This document shows, in pieces, positions 46,965-58,869 of a stretch of 64,000 nucleotides of DNA (its first letter is position 1; each line of letters starts with the position of its first letter). The notes beneath the pieces are model-generated. The model worked only from the letters and a program-made list of their open reading frames with translations, had not been told where the DNA came from and made no database searches. A program made the position numbers and the translations under genes. The DNA is from Acanthochromis polyacanthus (Eukaryota > Chordata > Actinopteri > Pomacentridae): contig NC_067119.1 of the NCBI RefSeq assembly GCF_021347895.1, positions 6,522,534 to 6,586,533 on the forward strand. Reading direction: 5' to 3'.

Positions 46965-47527
46965 AAAAGAAAGAAGTCCAGTTTCTTTTTATTGAAGGAA
47001 TACCTTGACTTGGATGACTAAGACTGCGGCGTCTGTGTGGATTCTCAAAGTAAAAACACTTTTATTTCTTGGTTTTTCCAGCTGAACAAGGCTCTACTGT
47101 TTAAGACACACAGTACTGAGAACACTTGACAAATATGGTCCCGACTTAGTTCCCTTCTTCGACCAAACAACTTCAACTTTTCTGAGCAAACACTTTCACT
47201 AGGAGGGCAAAACAAAGAGTCAGAAAGGTCACTGGGTAGCACCATACAAACTTGTGATTTAGGAAAACAAACAGCTGGGATGAAGCCATGTGCATGAGAT
47301 GCTTCTGAAAGAAAAAGCTTTGTGAAATCATTTGCTTTCTTGCAGAGATTCTAATGTTTTTATGCAAAATATGAAGGAGATCTAAGCACCAAACCTGGCT
47401 GTAAAGGTAATAAAACTGTTTTCAGACACTGGCCTTGATGAAAGCCCAGATGGAAAAATGAGATGTTGTATAGTAAGTACTGAGTTTTGGAGGTGCTGGT
47501 CGGCAGATTTCAGCATTAGCTTAAGCT

Positions 47528-48500
47528 GCAGTTCCTCAAATGGCCACTTGAGGCTGCCTCCAGAAGTGAGTGAACCCCCATAGACCTCCGTGTTAAGATA
47601 CAGAATTTTACAGTACAAGTAAACATGTTTACAGGCTGGCATAAAAACTGGTTTTGTTCTCAGTAGTTGAAAACAGTACAGAAGGTGAATTTTCATAAAA
47701 ATTACCTGTTTATATTGTATTAAGGCTTAAATTTATGCATAATTTAGAGGTGCTCATAAGGAGATTTTACCTTTAGATGGACCCAGGCTACTTATTTCCT
47801 TCAGAATTCAAGTTAACTTTTTCCTGACTCTTGCTTCTAAACTTTGGAGTTAAAAAAAATGAAGCAAAAAAACTGCAGTTCTTTAAATGGCCACTTGAAG
47901 ATGCCTCCAAAAGTGAGTGAATCCTCATAGACTTCCATGTTAAGATGCAGAACTGTACAGTACAAATAAACATGTTTAAAGTCTGATACAAAAACTGATT
48001 TGTTCTCCGTAGCTAATTTATCTGTTCATAGCAACTGCACAGGAGGTGAGTTTTTATAGAACTCACCCCTTGAAGTTGTATTAAGGCTTAAAGTTATATA
48101 ATAAGTTACAATAAGCTATAATAAGTTAGAATTCGAAGGTGCTAGTATTTAGATTTTATTTTCAGGCAGAGTCAGGTTTGTTATCTTCCATAGAAAGTTC
48201 AACTAACAGTTTCCTGACTGTTGCTTACAACCTCTGGGACTGAAAAATCACACAAACTCAAAATGATAAAAAATTGCAGTTCCTCAAATGGCCACTTGAG
48301 GCCGCTTCCAAATGTGAGTCAATCCTCATAGACCTCTATGTTAAAATGAAGAACTTTACAGTACAAATAAACATGTTCACAATCTTTTTGGTCTCTCTGG
48401 CTCATTTTTCTGTCCATGACAAATGTACAGGAAGTTAATTTTTATAGAGTTCATCCATTTAATTTGTATTAAGTCTTAAAATTTCGCATAATTAAAGTTG
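47528..48500. repeat. tandem array, about 2.5 units of 350-400 bp
   Basis: Units start at 47528, 47875 and 48276 with GCAGTTCCTCAAATGGCCAC or a close variant. Each continues through CATAGACCTCCxTGTTAA, ACAGTACAAxTAAACATGTT and GTATTAAGGCTTAAA. Units differ by many substitutions and indels, so the array is old. Individual units of this type are scattered in fish genomes. Confidence 0.8.
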
Positions 48501-50165
48501 TGGCCACTTTGTGCAAGTTTAACGTGGCTTTTAATTCATTATATTTCTCATTATTTTTGAAATGCATTACTCTTTTGAAAACAGATAAATTCATTTATAC
48601 ATTTTGTCTGTTTTATCTATTTTTTTTATTGATAACTTTAAATGAATGTCCTATTTTGCTGTTACGGATTCTGCCTTAACTTTTAGTCTATTTTATGCAT
48701 CATTTACCACTTTACCTTTTTGTTGTTTTCTTGTTTGTTTCAATGAATTTTTGAATAATCCTGCATCTGGTGTTTCATTTATTTCTAATAGTTTCTCATT
48801 CCCTTTTCATTTGAGTCCTTCATGTTTGACATGATGTTTTTGTGGTTTGGTGGAAGGATGTCGATTTTTCTGTTCTTATTGCTCTTTTGTTCCGTCTTCA
48901 TGTTGCATTTCCTTTATATGAACGATGTGGTACAAATACAGTCCTACTGATGGACTGAAAATGGAGACGGCCAGAGCCACCATGCTGAGCTTAAAAACAC
49001 AGTTTAAGCGACCGATGGCTGAAGTCTTGGGGGGCTCGTCTTTATAAACAGTCTATGGTGGCTTCATATTTAGCATACAGGCAGGAAAGTGCTATCAATC
49101 CTCCATTTTAACTCTCAACAAGAAAGCAAACGAATGTACTATTTCCCAAAAAGTTCCATCAAAATACACTGTCCTCAAGAGAAATTTCCAGAGACAACTT
49201 TGCCCCAGCGTGAAACCATCCCCTTTATATCCGTTTATGGTGAAGTCACCAACACCGCCACAGAGAAGGTAAACACTTGAATCAACTTGTATTGTTCAAA
49301 TTGGTTATAAAACTGGTGTCGGAAAGTATCTTCGGTTCCTCAAAATAATACTGATATTTTCATGTACAGTATTTACAGGAAGCTTTATAAATACTCATCT
49401 CCATCGGAACTGCAGAGTGCCACTTAACCGGCAAAAGGAGGACATAAAAAATATATATCTATACAACCAAAACCATCTTCCTAATGGTTTTCACCGACAC
49501 GACTCTGGTCACTTTCCGTTAGCTTAAAGTATTCCAGATGAACCGTCTGGAAGTCAAGCTTCATACGAAGATTTTTGGCAAGAAGAATGGCAGTTTGTAA
49601 CATTCAAGTAAAGGGCATTTTCAGCTGTATCAGATGTATGAGGAACTTTAAAACCGTTTATCCGTGACTTTAACTACCAGCTCAAAGATGACGACGTCGA
49701 GGTGTTTGATTAACGGCCACATTAAACGAGAGTGTGCAACTTTACTAGAATCTAAGCTGTGAGACTTTTGCTGCTTATGTGCAGCAGATTCCTGGATCTA
49801 TTTCTGTGCTGTGCGAGTTCCACTCAGGCGGGTCTGCATACAATTTCACAAATTGGATTAGGTGTTATTTCTGCACCTGTTGACATTTTCTCTCTTGCCG
49901 TCTGCTGGAGACAGCAGGCGCCCGATTCATTAAAGACTGGAGAAATGGACCGACCGGAAGGGAAACGCAGATGCCTCCCTGCCACCTCGGTGGTGACAGT
50001 GTGGGCGACTTCTTCAAGAAAGCGCCAACACTCGTCGGTTCAACAAGTCAAGAGCGCGGCTGGAATTAAGCGACCGCTTCTTTGTGATTGGTTTGGAGTG
50101 GGTGTATCAATCAGAGGCATCCTTTCATTATTAAACTGTCCTTTGGCTGTTTTTGCATCCCTGAA

Positions 50166-50171
50166 TTTATT
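50166..50171 (-). terminator. candidate proximal poly(A) signal of adamts3
   Basis: AATAAA on the minus strand, about 310 bases after the adamts3 stop codon. More distal AATAAA words exist, so the real 3' end is open. Confidence 0.3.
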
Positions 50172-50479
50172 CACTCTGAACTTCATTTAGTTTTCATTAG
50201 ACACGGATGAAAATTCCCTTTGGATCATGTGCCCCTTTTACCTTGAAATTACTGGATCATTTTTCCGTCCAAACATAACGTGTGAGAGCAGTTTTCAGCC
50301 CAGAGGTCACCGTGAGATGTCAAAGTGAGATTTAAAGTCCTTATGGGGGGAAATTCTTAAAAACAAAGTGAACCAGCACTTTTCTTTCACTCTCTGTGGT
50401 GTTTTTGGTGTGAGAAGACTCAGGATGAAGCTGGATTTTCTACTGTACATTACGAGTCCTGAAGGGACAGGCGTCACTT

Positions 50480-50952
50480 TCATCTCTCCACTTCAGAATA
50501 CGCTGTGGGCTGCCGGCTATCCATGGAGCTGCTCGACCTCTGACCCTCGGTAGGATCTGCCACGGCGGAGAGCTTCCTTCCAGTGAGATCTACGTGTCTC
50601 GGTACCCGTCTCGGTGCTGTGGTGATCTTCGACGGGGCTTTTTTAACCGGAGCGGTGGTGGTGGTGGTTTGTTTTGCGGCGCTGCCAGATGTGTTGGATC
50701 CTTTGCCCGAGCTTTGTTTACCAGCTCGAGTGCTGTTGGCGGCTATAGAGGCCGTCAGCGTCTCCAAGAGCTGTGAGGCAGATCCAAAACGAACATGCTC
50801 CTCAGTCTCGGCTGCCTCGGAGAACAAAGACAGAACTCCAGTGCGTTTACTGCAGGAGTCGCAGCACAGTTTGTTGTAGCCCGGGATAGAGCAGTACCTC
50901 GCTAAGACCTCCATCTGGCAGAAGATGGATTTGTCTCCATTACAGGGCTCAT
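50480..50952 (-). CDS. adamts3: ADAMTS3, last coding exon: PLAC domain and C-terminal tail
   Basis: The acceptor (GTGTTTCAG) at 50953 opens [20 protein letters not shown] and continues [17 protein letters not shown]. This is the PLAC (protease and lacunin) domain; six cysteines are seen in this exon. The Asp codon is split (phase 1), matching the upstream exon. The tail of about 115 residues is Ser/Thr/Lys-rich and of low complexity, and ends ...YSEVER before the TGA at 50482-50480. [11 protein letters not shown] is shared by ADAMTS2 and 3. SEAAET right after PLAC and the final ER favour ADAMTS3 over 2 and 14. The enzyme is secreted, trims procollagen N-propeptides and, with CCBE1, activates VEGF-C for lymphatic growth. 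The tail is expected to be disordered. Confidence 0.88.
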
Positions 50953-51029
50953 CTGAAACACACAGTGAGGCACATTACAGAGACATTTATTTTAATCAAT
51001 GAGACTCACAGCAACAGAGTGTTTATGTA

Positions 51030-51311
51030 CACTACTATTCAAAAGTTTGGGGTCACCCAGGCAATTTCATGTTTCCCATGAAAACTCACACTTTTATCCA
51101 TGTGCTAAAATAACTGCACAAGGGTTTTCTAATCATCAATGAGCCTTTCATTAAAAATCATCTGTTTCCAGTGAGAATAGCCATTTACCACATTAACAAT
51201 GTCTAGACTGGATTTATGATTCATTTAATGTTGTCTTCATTTTATAATATAATGCTTTTCTTTCAGAAATAAGGACATTCCAAAGTGACCCCAAACTTTT
51301 GAATGGTAGTG
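51030..51311. mobile_element. Tc1/mariner-type MITE (copy 2)
   Basis: Inverted ends CACTACTATTCAAAAGTTTG and the mirror at 51311 match over about 27 bases with one mismatch. TA lies on both sides. 282 bp, no coding. It sits in the last adamts3 intron and is younger-looking than its relative at 29163. Confidence 0.9.
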
Positions 51312-51393
51312 TACATTCCAGCCGCCGCACATTCAGCAGAAAGATGCTCATTCTGTTCTGCAGAAAAGAGCTGTGACCCATTTGCTTTTTCAC

Positions 51394-51695
51394 TCCATCC
51401 ATCCATCCATCCATCCATCCATCTTCATCAGGGTCCCATGGAGGCTGGAATCTATCCCAGCTGACTTTAGGCTACACACAGACAAATAATCACTCACATT
51501 CACACCTACAGATAATTTAGAATCACCAATCAACCTCAGCATGTTTTTGGACTGTGGGAGGAAGCCGGAGTGCCCGGAGAAAACCCACACATGCAAACTC
51601 CATGCAGAAAGATCCCTGGAAGGCTGGGATGCAAACCGAGGATCTTCTAGCTTCAAGGCGACAGTGCTAGCCACTGAGCGACTGTGCAGCCATGC
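51394..51695 (+). repeat. (CCAT)n plus interspersed repeat, second copy
   Basis: Seven CCAT units lead into GGAATCTATCCCAGCTGACT and then TGTTTTTGGACTGTGGGAGG and GCGACAGTGCTAGCCACTGA. It is the same family and orientation as 14105-14455 and closer to the family consensus as I remember it. Confidence 0.8.
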
Positions 51696-51699
51696 TTGT

Positions 51700-52690
51700 T
51701 CACTCTTCACATAAATTTTATATGAGCTCATACTTTCATTAGTTTCACATTGGAGTCTCAGCAGTATGCTCCTGCTTTTCTGAAAGATAAATACCTGTTG
51801 ATGTTTGAGCTTTTTTCAAACAACTCGCTGATGATTGAAAAACTCTGATATGTCTCACTTAATATAACTCATCTGAAGTTCTGAAAGTCCTTCCAGCATC
51901 TGCAATAACTTTTCTAATCAGCTGGATAAAGAACATGATTTGTCGCACAATAAAATAAAATAATAAAATCTTTAATAGGTTGCAGTTCTGTTCTTAATCT
52001 AAGAAGACGCGGTAGTCAAAGAAAATCATCGACGGAACATTTTCTTCATCCAGTTTGTTAGAGATGTCTGAGATGCAAATGTTTTAATACATAAAAGGCA
52101 CAAACTGGGACGAGTGTTGACTTTGTACTTTGTACTTTCTCTTTGTTAGGTTTAATTGGCTGTGACACGGCATGATCCAACGGGAAGCCATAATAAATTG
52201 CTTCTTTTTACAAAGCGGCTTCACGTTTGCCTAAATAACTGGCATGTAGATCTACACAGTAACCTTTGTAAAGAAAATAACAAAACTACTACACATGATG
52301 GCAACAGGATGGTATGAAAGTACATTTACTGAGTGCATCTTTCTGAGTTTCAGCCTTCTGTCCATTCAGTTATCATCCAACCTCTCCTGTTTCTTCTGGT
52401 TTTTAAAGGTGTAAATGTGCTGCAGCACATCGGTAAGTTGGAAACGCTTTTTCTTGAATTCTTCCTCACAGTCTGCTCAATGAAAAGAGTAAATTCCTCT
52501 GATTGAAGAGGCTGCTTCAGTCATCACTCTCTGCCTGTCCAGAATGCCACATTGATAGTGAAGCTCTCACCAACACTTAACGTAATATTCAACATTAGCC
52601 ACATATACACTGCTTATAAAACACATTCACTACCCTTTTCAGCACTGAATACACTCCCTTTAAAGTGACTTCACTACAGGTGCAGGAAAT
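51700..52690. other. adamts3 intron sequence, nothing recognised
   Basis: No exon or clear repeat between the repeat copy at 51394 and the Tc1 relic. Confidence 0.5.
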
Positions 52691-52699
52691 TGGTAATAA

Positions 52700-53190
52700 A
52701 AATCACACAGTTAGTGAAATGGATCATTTGAATGCAGTGAATATAAAAGGACTAGTGAAGGAGGACACCCGGACACCTAAGACTCCTCTGAAGGACTGAT
52801 AGGGTTCAATGGCTGTGATTGGAAAGGCTGTTCACACAACAGTTCCATTTATTTCAGTCAGAGCTTCATGAGAAGGTCATAATAAATCTCTGCTAGAAGG
52901 CATGTAGGAAACTGTGTAGGTTCTTTGGTCTGATGAGACCATAATTGAGCCTTTCGTTCATCAGACTAGATGCCTCACTTGGTGGACACCAGACACTGCA
53001 CATCATCACAAACACACCATCGCCACTGAAAAGCATGGTGGTGGCGGCATCATGTGCTTCTCAACAAACCCCTGGAAGATTTATAAAGGTAGAGGGTAAA
53101 ATGAATGCAGTAAACTATAGTGAAATTGTTGAGGGCAATCTGGAAGAGAACTGTGAGAAGTTTAAACTTAATTCAAGCAAGTCACAACAG
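52700..53190 (+). pseudogene. Tc1/mariner transposase relic (middle part)
   Basis: The plus strand near 52918-53050 reads VLWSDETIIEPF-like, WTPDTAHHHKHTIATEKHGG and GGIM, the Tc1 block around the first catalytic aspartate (WSDE) and the KHGGGSIMxWG motif. Frames are interrupted by stops and small indels, and the ends are missing. It is antisense to adamts3, inside its last intron. Confidence 0.7.
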
Positions 53191-53199
53191 ATCTGACAT

Positions 53200-54460
53200 T
53201 TGTTGTATAATGACGAGTTCAGGGGTCACACTGATGCATCTGATTGCAGACAAACAGTTCCATTCTTAAGCGTACTGTATTTAAGCTAACAATTACAAAT
53301 GATGAGATAAAATGTTTCAATGCTGGCCTTTGAGTAATAAGTCTGAGAACCGCTGCTGTAGATCAATACAGTACATACTGTATGTGCTTTTATGCTTCCA
53401 CTTAAGAACACTTGTGCTATTTGCATTTTCACTTAATCTCGTGTCTCTGTTGTAAATATCGACTTGCCATTTGTGCCTCTCGGAAAGAGCATACACTGAC
53501 ATTTAAGACTGACATACAGGAAGATGCTCTTAATAAAGTCAGCTCTAGAAGACTGTAGAAGCAGCGTACAGGCTGTTGAAACAATATCAGCAACCAGTGA
53601 GGTCACCAAGTTCAAATTGTAGGAAATTGGAACATTTAATTCACTGTCGCCAACCAATGTTGTGTCGAGTTAGATGCTATTAAGGACATCGTCACTGAGA
53701 AATCTAACAGAATGAGTGTTAAAGCATCATAACCAGTAAAAGTACAAGCTCCAGTTGAGGTATGATGGACATACTCTCAAATTTGATTCCAAAACAGAAG
53801 CAGAACTGTCAGTTAGATGGTTTTACCTTTGGTAGATTTGGTACCTCTACAAGATATCAGCCATACAATGCAGAATAAGGGTGCAGCAGCAAGACCTTTG
53901 AGTGCATGGAGCTAAGCATTAGTACGTCTTAGAACTCAACCTTCCATTTGTAAGAAGAGCGTTGTAATTGCCTCTTTCTGGAGTTATGCAACCTCGCTGT
54001 AAAGGACCACCATGAATGGAAGCTTTGCCTGCTTTAGTCTATTTATCATCAAGGTCATGTATTGTAAGGTATAGTGTCCTTATTTCCTTTCCAGGATTAA
54101 CACATTATTTTTGAAGGCAGGAGGAAGACTACTGCATTTTCACAATTTCAAAACAGGCCCCATCTAAATGGAGACTGCTGGGTCTAACTTATTTAATGTT
54201 TAGTGACTGTTTAGTCAGAGACTTTGTATATGTATATTCTTTTAATAAAACTCCAGAGGCAGACTTTATAATGTCAGAATATTATATGATCTCACCTCAA
54301 AACCATAATTCCAATGCTATTTAAAGACTAGCTGGTCCATAAAAAGACCTAAAATGAAAGCTATCTAATGGTCAGGAGGGTAAGTCTCGTTGAGGGGCTT
54401 GTTACCGAGCATTTTACCTTACATTCATTCATTACCATCCACTCATTAACAGAGATCGTT
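53200..54460. other. adamts3 intron sequence, nothing recognised
   Basis: No further exon or named repeat noticed. Confidence 0.5.
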
Positions 54461-54465
54461 CTTAC

Positions 54466-54583
54466 CATGGCAGGGTCCAGGTCTGCACATTCTCACATTC
54501 TCAGGTTTTTCGCCGTTACACTGATCTCCAATTCGGCAAGTGACCAGCCGTCTTTCCATCCCCTCGCCACACGTCACCGAGCA
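54466..54583 (-). CDS. adamts3: ADAMTS3, exon encoding most of thrombospondin repeat 4
   Basis: The acceptor (CCTTCACAG) at 54584 and the donor (CATG/GTAAG) at 54465 frame 118 bases reading CSVTCGEGMERRLVTCRIGD, then QCNGEKPENVRMCRPGPCH. It begins in phase 0 and ends with one base of the split Asp codon completed by the last exon. All six cysteines of a group 1 thrombospondin type 1 repeat are here, the WxxxxW part lying at the end of the exon before. CSVTCG matches the C-x2-T-C-G site for O-fucosylation by POFUT2. Known role of these repeats: matrix binding and substrate positioning. Confidence 0.92.
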
Positions 54584-55685
54584 CTGTGAAGGAGGTCAAA
54601 CAGCAAATCACAGCAGGGTTTTGGGAGGGCAGAGCAGCAATAAGTGGAGTCGGGTCACACGGTAAACATCACGGTGGCTGGTCACGATAACAAGCTGGCT
54701 TCAATTTCAGCCTCCACTCAGAAACAAAGAGTCCCACTACATTGCTTTTCCTCCATCGCCTTCTCAGGCTCGGAGCGCACAAAGAAAAATCTGCAGGGAA
54801 TAAAGTCGGTCACTCGCTGTCAAAATGTTTTGTCTGCTGGATAACTGGATATTGCTTTGCTGCGTGTTTCAGTGGGAACATTTTGTTTTTACTTTGTTAC
54901 TTTGCAGAGAGGTTTTATCGTCTGGACTGATTTCCTGAACCCAACCGTAAAGTTTGTAGAAGAGGAGGCATCTCAGCTTTATTCTTTATTTTCACTTTAT
55001 CCGGTTGGTACAAAAGAGCAAACTGGATCAGACAGACCAATTATTACTGTCACTGCGTTGATTTTAATATTTCTGTAAAGCCACTGTATAATCCACACCA
55101 GCTGAGAAACTTTCAGGCTTTTATTAAAAGAAGAAATATGTCTTTTTTCACCAAAAAGTCCATCTGGCAGCTTCAAATACACATATTGACAGTCATTTGA
55201 AGTCCAAACACATTTAAGAGCTACGGTACCTGATGCAAACACCTATAAGATTCAATACTCAAACTATAGTAACCCATAATGACATATCAAGAAACTAATG
55301 AATTATTTTGGGGTAATAACATATATTATTTGCTAAATGAGCTGAACACTGACAAAAACATGCAAGTAGCTCTGACAGAACTGGACACAACCAACTGACA
55401 CATTCTCCTTACTTTCACTTGTGATTGAGGAATCATAAATGACTGTAAAACACTTTAAAACTGGGCATTTTCTTGGTTTTTTGGACTGAAAACTAATATT
55501 TTTTGCTATATTTTAGAAATTTCCTGCTACCTGTCAGACAGACTAACAAACTGAACACCCAGTAATGAAAGCTAAACCTCATGGTGGATGTAAAGGGGGT
55601 TAGCATGCTTCAACTAAAGTGACTGTTCCATCATCAAAACAGAGATTTCTTCTGCTATGTGCACAAATGACTACAAACATTTATA

Positions 55686-56094
55686 CAGGGGGTGCTTGGT
55701 CTACGATGTCCTTGACCTACGGCGTTTTGTTGTTACGTCGGAACTGGAACCAGTTGGTGAGCGGAGTGGACGAATACGTCATGTGGTGCTATAAGACGGC
55801 TTTGTTTACATTTGCCAGTTGTACGCCATCTTGGATTGTGCTACATTTGCTTACTTTTTGCCCTTCATTATGGCTCCTAAGTGTAAGTCAGGCTCTTCTG
55901 ATGGCAGTGCTTCAAAGAAAAGGAAAGCCATCTCCATGGAAGTGATATTAGATATCATAAAAAGCTTGGAACAGGGTGAACTATTGTGATGCATGGAACA
56001 GCTTTATTTACATTTTCTCTGGAGTTCCGACTTGCGGTGAAAATCGACTTACGTTGGGACGTAGGAATGGAACTCTGCCGTAAGTTACCTGCTG
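55686..56094 (+). mobile_element. pogo/Tigger-type miniature element with transposase start
   Basis: It is flanked by TA on both sides. The ends CAGGGGGTGCTTGG and CAGCAGGTAACTTA (mirror) are similar. Inside, an ATG at 55870 opens 39 codons beginning MAPKCKSGSSDGSASKKRKA and containing ISMEVILDIIKSLEQGE. This is the start of the CENP-B/Jerky-type helix-turn-helix of Tigger transposases. Then a TGA and the right end follow. It is an internal-deletion derivative keeping the promoter side of its parent, in an adamts3 intron. Confidence 0.75.
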
Positions 56095-56379
56095 TATCTT
56101 TAAAAAGAGATTGTTTGGAAGCAAAAACGCCATTCAAACCACTGATTGCATCCATTTCACACCTTTCTAAAGCCCTTTTCAGACATGAGAGACATAACAT
56201 TTGTCAGTCCGGTAAAGTGACAGTAATGTGTCATTTAGACGTGAGCCACCTTTATGTTTTTCTACCTACTGCAGTGACGGAGACAGCAACAGCTTGTGTG
56301 TGATTTTTGTCATGAACCATAGATTGGACAGTAGACCAAATGACATATAATGCTGACGTAAAATACTGTGTGCATGCAT

Positions 56380-56622
56380 CACCTCCTCATATTTATTCTA
56401 TTTTATTGGATTTCATTTACCTCCCACACTGTATTGCATGTATCTGACATCCTTTGTACATATTGTAATTCTTAATATAGTCTTGGTTTATATGTACATT
56501 TGATTTTATTAGTTACTGTTGTAATACTGTTGTCAATACACTGTTCAGTGGCAGCTGTTTATATTTACATCAAAACCCCATGTATGAAGACAATAAAGTT
56601 ATTCTATTCTAATCTATTACTA
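56380..56622 (+). repeat. LINE-type 3' tail (AATAAAGTTATTCTATTCTA)
   Basis: It ends ATGAAGACAATAAAGTTATT followed by CTATTCTAATC, the short-repeat tail common to teleost non-LTR retroelements. The body is too diverged for a family name. Confidence 0.4.
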
Positions 56623-57176
56623 ATAGGTAGCTTTTCAACAGTCAAACAACTAACTGCCTGAAAATTCTGCCCACATGTGAATCTAACTATGATTCTATCA
56701 ACAGTAAAATAATAACATCTGTTAAGGTGGTTACTTATAATTTCAAGTAACTAATGAAGTTACTGTTGTTGTTTGCAGTGCAACATCAGTTTATGGATAT
56801 TTCAGTTGGTAATAAAGTGAAAGAGCAGTATTTTTGGCAGCAAACTTTTTTTTTTTTGCCCAATAGTGGTGCTAAAATGTTGGCAAAAGGTTCCTCAGTT
56901 TGCTTCACACAACCCAAATACATCACTTGGGCATGATGATCTGATACTGCAATGCAAATCATGCTTGTGTTGTGCCGAAAATAATGCAGAAATGTTACTA
57001 CGTCTGACCTAATGAGACATTCAGACATTAAATCGCTTCCATCACACTAAAGAAAAGGAGTGCATGTATAAAAGTAACTAATGGCAGCAGGTTTCAGAGA
57101 AAGATAGAGGCCACTTAGATCAGGTACAAACTTTTGCTTTCAGACGTTATGGCTCAACAATTTCCATATTCATATA

Positions 57177-57739
57177 CAGTGAACCCTCGTTTATCGCGGG
57201 GGTTACGTTCCAAAAAGAACCCGTGATAGGCGAAATCCTTGAAGTAGTCAGCTTTATTTTTTACAGATATTATACAATACTGCACTTGGGGGAGCGCTGC
57301 AGCTGCAGCCAGGTGGACGCCGCGGCGGTACTCTTGCCTCAGAGAGCGGGCGGGCTGAATCAATTGGAGCAGTCGGGGGTGGGGAAGGCTCGCGCCGGCG
57401 CTCTTCTCCTGGGGAGCGCGGCTGCGGTGGCCAGAGACGGCTGGGGACCACGTCCACTGTCCGGTTGACGGCGGGGGAAAAGAATAAGGCTGCTCCGTCG
57501 GCTCCGTCTTTCAGGGTGTCTCACTACATGGAGACCAAGGAGAGAAATGATCCAGCGTTCCACAGCAGGCAGCGCTGGCCTGTATGGCAGAGGAGACGAA
57601 GCGCGGAGACTGTTCACGTTGGTCAGTCCCTTAGCCAATCAGGATGCAGAACACAAAAAAGCATAAAAAACTGCACTAAAAAAATCCGTAAAACAGTGAA
57701 GCCGTGAAAGGTGAACCGCGTTATAGCGAGGGTTCACGG
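57177..57739. mobile_element. pogo-type non-autonomous element with GC-rich core
   Basis: Inverted ends CAGTGAACCCTCGTTTATCG (57177) and the mirror CCGTGAACCCTCGCTATAAC (57739) are flanked by TA. The core at 57290-57480 is strikingly GC-rich against the AT-rich intron and gives several spurious open frames on both strands. No transposase. Confidence 0.85.
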
Positions 57740-58066
57740 TATATAAAAAACACTGAATAAAACCTTGAATCAAAGCGATATCACCACTATGTAAATCTTG
57801 CAAAACTCAAACAATTTCCACCTGTAAACGTATGCAGCTGCAGCAGCAGTAAACAAACCATTAATCTTTCTATGGATACGACCCTTGGCGGATGTTTTCA
57901 GACTCAGATCTCCCGCTGAAGGTAAATGTCAGGGAGACAATTAGGCTGAAATGTGTTTACTCCAGAATGAAACGCTGAGAGCTGGAATCTAAACGTTCTC
58001 AGAAGAAACTCAGAGTGAACCGGTTGTAACACAGCAGAAGGTCCAGCTCAGGTGTTTCAATGAAAA

Positions 58067-58560
58067 TACACTGCCTATCCAAAAAAAAGGTGCACACTCT
58101 AGTATCTCATTGGACCACCTTTAGTTCGCTAAAGGTCATTCGCTGTGGTGTCGTTTTGATAAGATTCTGCTATCTCTTGGGACATGTCCATGCCATCAGG
58201 GAAGAAAAACTGATATAAAGACCTGGTCATTCAGTATCTTCAGGTATCATCTGACCTCATTCTTTGGGGACATAATGTTGCTGAACCTGACCAAACCCTG
58301 ACCATAACCCTAACCCCTACAGGCTGGTAGCCACTAGACAAGATGAGTTCATCATTTCATCCTCCTCTCTTCTTACTCTGATGCCCCCATCACTCTAGAA
58401 CAGGGTAAATATGGACTCATCAGACCACATGACCAAGGCTTTTTTCCTGATTAGCCTCACTGATCAGTGGTTTTCTTAGAGCTGCAGCTGTTTAGTCCCA
58501 ATCCTTTGAGTTCCCTTCACATTGTGCGTGTGGAAATGCTTTTATTTTCACTACTAACCC
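58067..58560. mobile_element. Tc1-type non-autonomous element, one end recognised
   Basis: It starts ACACTGCCTATCCAAAAAAA with AGGTGCAC, the head of a common teleost family. It continues with GACTCATCAGACCACATGAC and TTGTGCGTGTGGAAATGC, typical interior words. The right end is not clear. Confidence 0.55.
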
Positions 58561-58869
58561 TCCTGTTGTCTTCATTTACAGGCACCAAAACATCTTGTTT
58601 CCTTGTCTGAAAAAAATCCAAAAATTCAGCAAAAACAAAAATTCCCCAAATTTATGAAAATTTGCTAAACCTTCAGGAATAAAATTCCAATAATTCCTTA
58701 AAAGTTTCCCTTAAAAGTTTTGTCTAAAAAATCCCCCAAATTTGGCAAGAAAATTCCTGTAAATATTTTTAAAAAATGAGTAAAAATCTTCCCAAAAATC
58801 CTAAAAATGTCTAAAGTGATTCCATATATGTCGGTATAAATTCTAATATTTTCTTTAAGAACATTCACA

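Noticed and set aside
49759..50190. 143-codon plus-strand frame with hydrophobic start
   Set aside because: It begins at GTG, lies opposite the adamts3 3' UTR region, and shows no domain.
57223..57707. Overlapping frames on both strands near 57.2-57.7 kb
   Set aside because: They lie wholly within the GC-rich core of a pogo-type element; high GC lowers stop frequency.
58310..58325. Telomere-like CCCTAACCC
   Set aside because: Only about one and a half units, within a Tc1-type element.
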